Shown here piece after piece: positions 57,653-64,000 of a stretch of 64,000 bases of DNA. Every line of letters starts with the position of its first letter. Positions within the stretch are counted from its first letter, which is position 1. The notes under the pieces were generated by a model. The model did not search any database, was not told the origin of the DNA, and saw nothing but the letters and a program-made list of their open reading frames with translations. The DNA is from Devosia algicola (lineage in GTDB: Bacteria > Pseudomonadota > Alphaproteobacteria > Rhizobiales > Devosiaceae): the NCBI RefSeq assembly GCF_028816455.1, contig NZ_CP118246.1:496001-560000 (forward strand), read 5' to 3'. The translations under genes and the position numbers were made by a program.

Positions 57653-57931
57653 ATGACCCGTTCGCTTTGGAAAGGTCCGTTTGTTGACGGTTACCTGCTC
57701 AAGAAAGCCGAAAAGGTCCGTGAATCGGGCCGCAATGAAGTTGTCAAGATCTGGAGCCGTCGTTCGACGATCCTGCCTCAGTTCGTCGGCATCACCTTCG
57801 GTGTCCATAATGGCCAAAAGCATGTTCCGGTTTCTGTAACCGAAGACATGATCGGTCATAAGTTCGGCGAATTCGCGCCAAGCCGTACCTATTACGGTCA
57901 CGCGGCCGACAAGAAGGCCAAGAGGAAGTAA
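57653..57931 (+). CDS. rpsS: 30S ribosomal protein S19
   Basis: 92 residues, [20 protein letters not shown] with the conserved [24 protein letters not shown] core. S19 binds the 3' domain of 16S rRNA with S13 and touches the A-site tRNA. Its start is 3 bases from the rplB stop and its stop is 1 base before the rplV ATG. Confidence 0.98.
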   Translation: MTRSLWKGPFVDGYLLKKAEKVRESGRNEVVKIWSRRSTILPQFVGITFGVHNGQKHVPVSVTEDMIGHKFGEFAPSRTYYGHAADKKAKRK

Positions 57932-57932
57932 C

Positions 57933-58313
57933 ATGGGCAAGCCAAAAACCCAGCGCGCGCTTGCGGATAATGAAGCCAAGGCGGTATTGCGGATGCTACG
58001 CATCAGCCCGCAAAAACTGAACCTGGTGGCTCAATTGATCCGTGGCAAGAAGGTTGAGACGGCCTTGGCCGATCTCGAATTCAGCCACAAGCGCATTTCC
58101 GGCCAGGTAAGAAAGGTGCTAGAGAGCGCCATTGCCAATGCCGAAAACAATCATGGCCTCGACACCGACGCTCTTGTCGTTGCCGAAGCATTTGTAGGCA
58201 ATTCGCTCGTCATGAAGCGCTTTACGGCGCGTGGTCGTGGTCGATCCTCACAGATCCAGAAGCCATTCGCCCACCTGACGATTGTTGTCCGTCAAGTTGA
58301 AGAGGCCGCATAA
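57933..58313 (+). CDS. rplV: 50S ribosomal protein L22
   Basis: 126 residues. The core [23 protein letters not shown] and the long beta-hairpin [20 protein letters not shown], which lines the nascent-peptide tunnel near the macrolide site, are present. The hairpin tip appears normal, without insertions linked to erythromycin resistance. The stop overlaps the rpsC start (TAATG). Confidence 0.98.
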   Translation: MGKPKTQRALADNEAKAVLRMLRISPQKLNLVAQLIRGKKVETALADLEFSHKRISGQVRKVLESAIANAENNHGLDTDALVVAEAFVGNSLVMKRFTARGRGRSSQIQKPFAHLTIVVRQVEEAA

Positions 58314-59032
58314 TGGGTCAGAAGATCAATCCAATCGGTTTTCGCCTCGGCATCAACCGCACCTGGGACTCGCGTTGGTACGCCAACAAGGCAGAGTATG
58401 GTTCGCTGCTTCAGGAGGACCTGAAGATCCGTACCATGCTCCTCAAGGAATTGAAGGCCGCAGCGGTTTCCAAGATCGTGATCGAACGTCCGCATCGCAA
58501 GTGCCGCGTGTCGATCCACACTGCTCGTCCGGGCATCGTGATCGGCAAGAAAGGCGCGGACATCGACAAGATCCGCGCCAACGTCAAGAAGTTCACCGAC
58601 AGCGAAGTGCACATCAATATCGTTGAAGTGCGCAAGCCTGAGACAGATGCGACTCTTGTTGCTCAGGGCATTGCCCAGCAGCTGGAGCGTCGTGTGGCTT
58701 TCCGGCGTGCCATGAAACGCGCTGTGCAGACCTCGATCCGCATGGGTGCCGGTGGCATCCGCGTCAATGTTGGTGGTCGTCTTGGTGGGGCTGACATCGC
58801 TCGTACCGAGTGGTACCGCGAAGGTCGTGTACCACTGCATACGCTCCGTGCTGACATTGACTATGGGACTGCTGAAGCCGCAACAACATACGGTATCATC
58901 GGCATCAAGGTCTGGATTTTCAAAGGCGAAGTGCTTGAGCATGATCCATCGGCGCATGAGCGCCGGGCTACCGAAGGTAGTGGCGATGGTGGTGGTCAGC
59001 GTAGCCCGCGGTCTGACCGCGAACGCGCATAA
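58313..59032 (+). CDS. rpsC: 30S ribosomal protein S3
   Basis: 239 residues. [20 protein letters not shown], the KH RNA-binding motif ([20 protein letters not shown]), and the C-terminal fold [20 protein letters not shown] are all present. S3 lies at the mRNA entry and takes part in helicase activity. A polar Gly/Ser/Arg tail ends the protein. rplP starts 14 bases later. Confidence 0.98.
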   Translation: MGQKINPIGFRLGINRTWDSRWYANKAEYGSLLQEDLKIRTMLLKELKAAAVSKIVIERPHRKCRVSIHTARPGIVIGKKGADIDKIRANVKKFTDSEVHINIVEVRKPETDATLVAQGIAQQLERRVAFRRAMKRAVQTSIRMGAGGIRVNVGGRLGGADIARTEWYREGRVPLHTLRADIDYGTAEAATTYGIIGIKVWIFKGEVLEHDPSAHERRATEGSGDGGGQRSPRSDRERA

Positions 59033-59046
59033 GAAGGTAACTCGTT

Positions 59047-59460
59047 ATGCTGCAACCAAAGAAAACCAAGTTCCGCAAGGCCCACAAGGGCCGTATCCAT
59101 GGCGTCGCCAAGGGCGGTACTGATCTTGCTTTTGGCCAATATGCGCTTAAAGCAACCGAACCGGAACGCGTCACTGCGCGGCAGATCGAGGCGGCTCGCC
59201 GTGCGATCACTCGCGAAATGAAGCGTCAGGGCCGTGTATGGATCCGGATTTTTCCGGATGTACCAGTAACCAAAAAACCTACCGAAGTCCGCATGGGCAA
59301 GGGCAAGGGTTCGGTTGAATTGTGGGCGGCTCGTGTGAAGCCGGGCCGCATCGTATTCGAAATCGACGGCGTCCCCGAGGACGTTGCCAAGGAAGCTTTG
59401 CGCCTCGGCGCTATGAAGCTGCCGATCATGACGCGGGTAGTTACCCGCATTGCAGACTAA
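59047..59460 (+). CDS. rplP: 50S ribosomal protein L16
   Basis: 137 residues. [20 protein letters not shown] and the loop [20 protein letters not shown] then [14 protein letters not shown] identify L16, which organises tRNA binding near the A-site and the peptidyl transferase centre. It is the target of evernimicin resistance changes in other genera. Spacing to rpmC is 12 bases. Confidence 0.98.
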   Translation: MLQPKKTKFRKAHKGRIHGVAKGGTDLAFGQYALKATEPERVTARQIEAARRAITREMKRQGRVWIRIFPDVPVTKKPTEVRMGKGKGSVELWAARVKPGRIVFEIDGVPEDVAKEALRLGAMKLPIMTRVVTRIAD

Positions 59461-59472
59461 GGGGTCAGGGCA

Positions 59473-59671
59473 ATGACGACTGCCAATGATGTGCGGGCAA
59501 AAACCCCGGATGAGCCTGAAAGACCAGCTTGTTGGCCTGAAGAAAGAGCAATTCAATCTGCGTTTCCAGCGTGCTACCCAGCAGCTGGAATCACCAGCCC
59601 GGGTCAAGCAGGTCCGCCGCGATATCGCGCGGATCAAGACCATCCTGGCTGAAAAAAGCGCAGCGAAGTAA
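59473..59671 (+). CDS. rpmC: 50S ribosomal protein L29 (frame broken once)
   Basis: Corrected length is 65 residues. An extra C at 59515 (GAGCCTG for GAGCTG) breaks the frame right after [14 protein letters not shown]; without it the protein continues [20 protein letters not shown] and on to [20 protein letters not shown]29 is a helical hairpin next to the tunnel exit and part of the trigger-factor site. It lies between rplP and rpsQ as usual. Confidence 0.95.
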
Positions 59672-59683
59672 GGAGCGGCAGCC

Positions 59684-59917
59684 ATGCCAAAACGCGTTCT
59701 ACAGGGGACTGTTGTCTCCGATACCAATGAGAAGACGGTTGTTGTGCGCGTCGAACGCCGCTTTACACATCCGGTCATGAAAAAGACTGTGCGTCGGTCC
59801 AAGAAGTACCAGGCTCACGATGAGGCAAATATTGCCAAGGTCGGGGACATTGTACAGATCGAGGAATGTGCACCGGTCTCCAAGAACAAGCGCTGGACAC
59901 TCGTTCCGTCCGCGTAA
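59684..59917 (+). CDS. rpsQ: 30S ribosomal protein S17
   Basis: 77 residues. [20 protein letters not shown] with the OB-fold segment [20 protein letters not shown] and [19 protein letters not shown] are typical. S17 binds the 5' domain of 16S rRNA at an early assembly step. GGAGCGGCAGCC precedes the ATG. Confidence 0.97.
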   Translation: MPKRVLQGTVVSDTNEKTVVVRVERRFTHPVMKKTVRRSKKYQAHDEANIAKVGDIVQIEECAPVSKNKRWTLVPSA

Positions 59918-59984
59918 ACGAATTTAGGGTTTAAGGTTGGCGCGCCGGGGACGGCGGTCGGCATGAACAAGAAGGCATCCAGTC

Positions 59985-60353
59985 ATGATTCAGATGCAAT
60001 CCAATCTCGACGTAGCGGATAATTCCGGCGCGCGTCGCGTCATGTGCATCAAGGTGCTGGGCGGCTCGCATCGTAAATATGCCTCTGTTGGCGACATCAT
60101 CGTTGTGTCGGTCAAGGACGCTATTCCACGCGGTCGCGTAAAAAAGGGCCAGGTAATGAAGGCGGTCGTAGTTCGCACGTCATTCGATATCCGTCGCCCT
60201 GATGGCACGGTTATCCGCTTTGACAAGAACGCCGCGGTTCTGATCAACAATCAGAAAGAGCCCGTCGGCACCCGCATTTTCGGACCGGTTCCACGCGAGC
60301 TTCGCGCCAAGAACCACATGAAGATCATCTCGCTCGCACCAGAGGTGCTGTAA
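59985..60353 (+). CDS. rplN: 50S ribosomal protein L14
   Basis: 122 residues. [20 protein letters not shown], then [20 protein letters not shown] and [21 protein letters not shown] are characteristic. L14 forms intersubunit bridge B8 and is the binding place of the silencing factor RsfS. The 67-base gap from rpsQ contains no recognised signal. The stop shares a base with the rplX start. Confidence 0.98.
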   Translation: MIQMQSNLDVADNSGARRVMCIKVLGGSHRKYASVGDIIVVSVKDAIPRGRVKKGQVMKAVVVRTSFDIRRPDGTVIRFDKNAAVLINNQKEPVGTRIFGPVPRELRAKNHMKIISLAPEVL

Positions 60354-60664
60354 TGGCTGCCAAGATTAAAAAGGGCGATAAAGTTGTCGTCCTGACGGGC
60401 AAGGACAAAGGCAAAACTGGCCAGGTCCTGTCGGTCATTCCAACTGAAACACGTGCGCTCGTTCAGGGTATCAACCTTGTGCGTCGTCACACCAAGCAGA
60501 CCGCGTCTAATGATGCCGGCATCTTCACCAAGGAAGCGCCGATCCATCTGTCGAACCTCGCGCTCGCTGACAAGGATGGCAAGGCCAGCCGCGTCGGTTT
60601 CCAGATCAAAGACGGCGTTAAGTCGCGCGTCGCCAAAAGCACCGGAGATGTGATCGATGGCTGA
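60353..60664 (+). CDS. rplX: 50S ribosomal protein L24
   Basis: 103 residues. The KOW motif [20 protein letters not shown] at the start and [20 protein letters not shown] follow, then a zinc-less ribbon ([20 protein letters not shown]). L24 initiates 50S assembly and lies at the tunnel exit. Its last 8 bases overlap the start of rplE, implying coupled translation. Confidence 0.97.
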   Translation: MAAKIKKGDKVVVLTGKDKGKTGQVLSVIPTETRALVQGINLVRRHTKQTASNDAGIFTKEAPIHLSNLALADKDGKASRVGFQIKDGVKSRVAKSTGDVIDG

Positions 60665-61214
60665 GACAGCTTACATCCCACGGCTTCGCGTCGAATATGA
60701 CGAGACCATAAAGAAGGCCCTTTCCGAGCAGTTCTCCTACAAGAACGTCATGGAACTGCCTCGGCTCGACAAGATCGTGCTGAATATGGGCGTCGGCGAA
60801 GCGGTTAACGACTCTAAAAAGGTCAAGTCGGCAGCTGCAGACATGGAGAAAATTGCAGGCCAGAAGCCTGTCATTACCCATGCCCGCAAGTCGATCGCGG
60901 GCTTCAAGGTTCGTGAAGACATGCCCTTGGGCGTCAAGGTGACATTACGCAAGGCGCGCATGTATGAATTTCTTGACCGCCTGGTGAATATTGCTTTGCC
61001 CCGCGTTCGCGACTTCCGCGGCCTCAACCCGAATTCGTTCGATGGTGCCGGCAACTACGCTATGGGTATCAAGGAACACATCATTTTCCCCGAAATCAAC
61101 TATGACCAAGTTGATCAGATTTGGGGTATGGACATCGTGGTTTGCACGACGGCCAAGACGGACGACGAAGCCCGCGCGCTTCTCAAGGCTTTCAACTTCC
61201 CTTTCCGCCAGTAA
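60657..61214 (+). CDS. rplE: 50S ribosomal protein L5
   Basis: 185 residues. [20 protein letters not shown], the central [20 protein letters not shown] and the C-terminal [20 protein letters not shown] identify L5, which binds 5S rRNA and contacts the P-site tRNA and S13 across the interface. It overlaps rplX by 8 bases and is followed by rpsN. Confidence 0.98.
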   Translation: MAETAYIPRLRVEYDETIKKALSEQFSYKNVMELPRLDKIVLNMGVGEAVNDSKKVKSAAADMEKIAGQKPVITHARKSIAGFKVREDMPLGVKVTLRKARMYEFLDRLVNIALPRVRDFRGLNPNSFDGAGNYAMGIKEHIIFPEINYDQVDQIWGMDIVVCTTAKTDDEARALLKAFNFPFRQ

Positions 61215-61244
61215 GCGGGCAGGGGAAGGAATAAGGATCAGGAC

Positions 61245-61551
61245 ATGGCCAAGACCAGCTCCATCGCAAAGAACAACAAGCGCGCCGCCCTTGCCAAGCA
61301 ATATGCTGGCAAGCGGGCGGCACTCAAAGCCCTCAGCAAGGACGAATCGGCTTCTGCGGAAGTTCGGTTTGGCGCACAGCTCAAACTTGCAGAGTTGCCA
61401 CGCAACTCCGCACCGGTTCGTGTTCGCAATCGTTGCGAAGTGTCAGGGCGTCCCCGTGGTTACTATCGCAAGCTGAAGCTGAGCCGTATTGCACTGCGCC
61501 AGTTGGGCAATCTGGGTCTGATTCCAGGCCTGGTAAAGTCGAGCCTGGTAA
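61245..61551 (+). CDS. rpsN: 30S ribosomal protein S14 (stop displaced by one extra base)
   Basis: Corrected length is 101 residues, ending GLVKSSW as expected for the long zinc-free S14. An extra C at 61544 (GAGCCTGG for GAGCTGG) shifts the frame three codons before the stop, so the uncorrected frame runs on into rpsH to 61754. S14 assembles late in the 30S head. The [20 protein letters not shown] core is intact and lacks the four-cysteine zinc site. Confidence 0.96.
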
Positions 61552-61563
61552 GGAGAGAAGAAG

Positions 61564-61962
61564 ATGAGCTTCACCGATCCAATCGGAGATATGCTGACCC
61601 GTATCCGCAATGCGCAGATGCGTCGCAAGAATTCCGTTTCGACACCGGCGTCGACCCTTCGTGGTCGTGTGCTGGACGTTCTCCAGTCCGAAGGGTTTAT
61701 CCGCGGCTACTCCGAGACCAAGTTCGAAAACGGTGCCGCCGAGTACGAGATTGAACTCAAGTACGCGGAAAATGATCCGGTCATCCGCACGATCGAACGC
61801 GTCTCGCGTCCCGGTCGCCGCGTTTATGCATCGGTGCGGAATATTCCGCAGGTAGCTAACGGTCTGGGCGTTTCAATTCTGTCGACCCCAAAGGGTGTCA
61901 TGGCAGATCACGAAGCCAAGGCTGCAAATGTTGGTGGCGAGGTACTCTGCCGCGTATTCTAG
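61564..61962 (+). CDS. rpsH: 30S ribosomal protein S8
   Basis: 132 residues. [20 protein letters not shown] and [20 protein letters not shown] near the C-terminus are S8 hallmarks. S8 binds the central domain of 16S rRNA and, in E. coli, represses the spc operon by binding rplE mRNA. AAGGAGAGAAG precedes the ATG, 12 bases after rpsN. Confidence 0.98.
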   Translation: MSFTDPIGDMLTRIRNAQMRRKNSVSTPASTLRGRVLDVLQSEGFIRGYSETKFENGAAEYEIELKYAENDPVIRTIERVSRPGRRVYASVRNIPQVANGLGVSILSTPKGVMADHEAKAANVGGEVLCRVF

Positions 61963-62027
61963 GGCTTGGAGCATTGGCTCCATACTTTGGTAAGCGGTAA
62001 GACGATTACTCAAAAAGGTAGAATGAA

Positions 62028-62562
62028 ATGTCCCGTACGGGTAAACAACCGGTTGCTCCTGTCAGCGGCGTGAATGTGACCATCAACGGTCGCAACGTCG
62101 CAGTTAAGGGCCCAAAAGGCGAGTTGAGCCTTGAGGCTCATGGAAACGGTCAAGGTTGAACAGACGCCTGATGGCGTATTTGTCACGCCCGCCAATGATA
62201 CCCGTGAGGCCCGTGCTGCTTGGGGCACGACGCGAGCTTTGATCCAGAACATGGTAACCGGCGTGAGTACCGGTTTTGAGCGCAAGCTGCAAATCCAGGG
62301 TGTGGGTTATCGCGCGGCGCTTCAGGGCAAGGACGTCAAGCTTTCGCTTGGGTTTAGTCACGAAGTGATTTACACCGCACCAGCGGGAATCACGCTGGCC
62401 GTGCCAGCCCCCACAGAAATCGTCGTAACTGGTATCGACAAGCAGGCCGTTGGCCAGGTCGCTGCCAATATTCGCGAATTCCGCAAGCCAGAGCCCTATA
62501 AGGGCAAGGGCGTTCGCTATGATGGCGAGTTCGTCTTCCGCAAAGAAGGCAAGAAGAAGTAA
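62028..62562 (+). CDS. rplF: 50S ribosomal protein L6 (frame broken once)
   Basis: Corrected length is 177 residues. [20 protein letters not shown] starts the protein; an extra G at 62136 (GAGGCTC for GAGCTC) interrupts [20 protein letters not shown]. The C-terminal domain holds [20 protein letters not shown] and [14 protein letters not shown]6 binds the sarcin-ricin region of 23S rRNA. Changes in L6 can give gentamicin resistance in E. coli; none is obvious here. Confidence 0.96.
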
Positions 62563-62574
62563 GGAGCGCCTGCT

Positions 62575-62937
62575 ATGGCTATCAGCAATAAGGGCGCAGA
62601 GCGCCGCAAAGCCCGCGTTCGCAAGGCGCTCAAGGCTCGTGCTTTCGGTCGGCCACGGTTGTCGGTCTACCGTTCGGACAAGAATATTTACGCGCAGATC
62701 ATTGACGATTCAACGGGCCGGACTTTGGCGGCCGCCTCGACGCTCGACAAGGACGTCAAGGCATCTGTCAAGAACGGCGGAACCGCCGAAGCAGCGTCTG
62801 CGATTGGTAAGTTGATTGCCGAGCGCGGCACCAAGGCTGGTGTGGCCGAGGTGGTATTCGATCGCGGTGCCTACATTTATCACGGCCGGGTCAAAGCCCT
62901 GGCAGAAGCTGCCCGCGAGGGCGGCCTGCAGTTCTGA
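62575..62937 (+). CDS. rplR: 50S ribosomal protein L18
   Basis: 120 residues. [20 protein letters not shown], the Ala/Ser-rich middle and [20 protein letters not shown] then AREGGLQF at the end are typical. L18 brings 5S rRNA into the large subunit with L5. GGAGCG precedes the start. Spacing to rplF is 12 bases and to rpsE 25 bases. Confidence 0.98.
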   Translation: MAISNKGAERRKARVRKALKARAFGRPRLSVYRSDKNIYAQIIDDSTGRTLAAASTLDKDVKASVKNGGTAEAASAIGKLIAERGTKAGVAEVVFDRGAYIYHGRVKALAEAAREGGLQF

Positions 62938-62962
62938 TCCACGGCGCGAGAAAGAAGAAATT

Positions 62963-63496
62963 ATGAGCAGAGACGTTCAAGAACGCGATAGCGAATTCGT
63001 CGATCGCCTGGTGCACATCAATCGTGTTGCCAAGGTTGTTAAGGGTGGCCGTCGTTTCGGCTTCGCCGCTTTGGTAGTCGTTGGTGACCAGAAGGGCCGC
63101 GTCGGTTTCGGCCACGGTAAGGCCCGCGAAGTTCCAGAGGCAATTCGCAAGGCCACTGAAGCGGCCAAGCGCACGATGATCCGTGTTCCCTTGCGCGATG
63201 CGCGTACGCTGCACCACGATGTGCACGGTCGCCATGGTGCCGGTAAGGTTATCTTGCGCGCAGCGGAGCCCGGCACTGGTATTATTGCAGGCGGTCCAAT
63301 GCGTGCTGTGTTTGAGACCCTGGGTATCAACGATATCGTTGCCAAGTCGCAGGGTTCCGCGAACCCGTACAACATGGTTCGGGCCACTTTTGATGCGCTC
63401 AAGCGCGTCGACAGCCCTCGTTCAGTTGCATCGCGTCGTGGTTTGAAAGTTTCGGAATTGCAGGCTCGCCGCGGCGAAACTGCGGTCGAAGCTTGA
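62963..63496 (+). CDS. rpsE: 30S ribosomal protein S5
   Basis: 177 residues from the ATG at 62963. It has the double-stranded RNA-binding core [20 protein letters not shown] and the loop [21 protein letters not shown], then [21 protein letters not shown]5 contributes to decoding accuracy; the loop where spectinomycin-resistance changes occur (KVVKGGRR) looks wild type. An alternative upstream start would overlap rplR and is rejected. Confidence 0.97.
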   Translation: MSRDVQERDSEFVDRLVHINRVAKVVKGGRRFGFAALVVVGDQKGRVGFGHGKAREVPEAIRKATEAAKRTMIRVPLRDARTLHHDVHGRHGAGKVILRAAEPGTGIIAGGPMRAVFETLGINDIVAKSQGSANPYNMVRATFDALKRVDSPRSVASRRGLKVSELQARRGETAVEA

Positions 63497-63517
63497 TCCG
63501 GCTGACGGAGAGATAAG

Positions 63518-63706
63518 ATGGCAGTCAAGAAAACCCTCATCGTTGAGCAGATCGGTTCGCCGATCCGTCGCGACAAGGTGCAGCGCGCGACCCTGGTTGG
63601 TCTCGGGCTCAATAAGATGAACAAGAAGCGTGAGCTGCTTGATACGCCCGAAGTCCGCGGCATGATCAACAAACTTCCGCACCTCGTCCGCGTTGTCGGC
63701 GAGTAA
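63518..63706 (+). CDS. rpmD: 50S ribosomal protein L30
   Basis: 62 residues: [20 protein letters not shown] then [20 protein letters not shown], the usual short bacterial L30. It binds 23S rRNA near 5S rRNA and is not essential in all bacteria. GGAGAGATAAG precedes the ATG. Confidence 0.96.
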   Translation: MAVKKTLIVEQIGSPIRRDKVQRATLVGLGLNKMNKKRELLDTPEVRGMINKLPHLVRVVGE

Positions 63707-63724
63707 AAGGCAAAGGTGTTCAAC

Positions 63725-64000
63725 ATGACCCGTTTGAACGAACTTCGTGACAATCCCGGCTCCTACAAGATCCGTACCCGCGTTGGTCGCGGTATCGGTT
63801 CCGGTAAGGGCAAGACCGCCGGTCGCGGCGTCAAGGGCCAGACGTCACGCACTGGTGTTGCGATCAATGGTTTTGAAGGCGGCCAGATGCCCCTTCATAT
63901 GCGTATGCCAAAACGTGGATTCAATTCGTACAATCCCAAACAGTGGAACCAGGTTCGAATTGATCGCATCCAGGCTTATATTGATGCTGGCAAGTTGGAC
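63725..64000 (+). CDS. rplO: 50S ribosomal protein L15 (3' truncated by the window)
   Basis: The first 92 residues are present: [40 protein letters not shown] and [21 protein letters not shown]15 is an early 50S assembly protein. The gene runs off the right edge; secY would be expected next in the usual order of this operon. No frame break is seen in the part visible. Confidence 0.96.
   Translation, partial: MTRLNELRDNPGSYKIRTRVGRGIGSGKGKTAGRGVKGQTSRTGVAINGFEGGQMPLHMRMPKRGFNSYNPKQWNQVRIDRIQAYIDAGKLD

Noticed and set aside
61245..61754. A natural fusion or read-through of S14 into S8
   Set aside because: Removing one base at an AGCT restores the standard S14 end and stop at 61551, with the rpsH ribosome site right after it.

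Overview
The window is about 60% GC chromosomal DNA from an alphaproteobacterium. The order of the ribosomal and RNA polymerase genes, tRNA-Trp upstream of secE, and the protein sequences fit Hyphomicrobiales, perhaps a Devosia-like genus; the genus is only a guess. There are no plasmid, phage or CRISPR signs, and only one degraded insertion-sequence scrap (about 10.2-10.3 kb).

Layout. (1) 1-10.2 kb: a catabolic island with an SsuA/SsuC-type ABC importer, two Gfo/Idh/MocA oxidoreductases, an amidohydrolase, an SDR, an uncharacterised TIM-barrel-like protein, a VOC protein, an RpiR regulator and a mandelate-racemase-family dehydratase. (2) 10.4-20.9 kb: a second sugar island with a 3-hydroxyacyl-CoA-dehydrogenase-like enzyme, a GntR/UTRA repressor, a family 4 glycosidase, a PfkB kinase, a complete CUT1 ABC sugar importer, an amidohydrolase and a DapA-family aldolase/lyase. 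(3) 21-26.1 kb: a nitrite/NO respiration island with nnrS, a DUF1858 protein, an NnrR-like Crp/Fnr regulator, nirV, nirK and pseudoazurin; Fnr/NnrR-type boxes lie in both divergent gaps. (4) 26.4-34 kb: a giant alpha-2-macroglobulin overlapping pbpC (penicillin-binding protein 1C). (5) 34-37 kb: small membrane proteins and tRNA-Trp. (6) 37.2-64 kb: secE-nusG-rplKAJL-rpoBC, an O-methyltransferase, then rpsL-rpsG-fusA-tuf and the S10/spc run to rplO, which leaves the window.

The most striking thing is not a gene. Reading frames of many genes, including essential ones (rpoB, rpoC, tuf, rplA, rplB, rplF, rpmC, rpsN), are broken, and nearly every break is an extra base at the exact centre of an AGCT, giving AGCCT or AGGCT, once AGTCT and once AGGTCT. 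I count 33 such sites in 16 genes, including one in the D-arm of tRNA-Trp. Every one has GAGCT on one strand. Removing the base restores full-length, family-typical products each time. Living cells could not carry these lesions in rpoBC, so the likeliest reading is a systematic sequencing or assembly error at a sequence-specific site, possibly because GAGCT is chemically modified in this organism. Coordinates below give the full span of each reconstructed gene and list the break positions. Two further breaks (pbpC, and a C-run in rpoB) do not fit the pattern.
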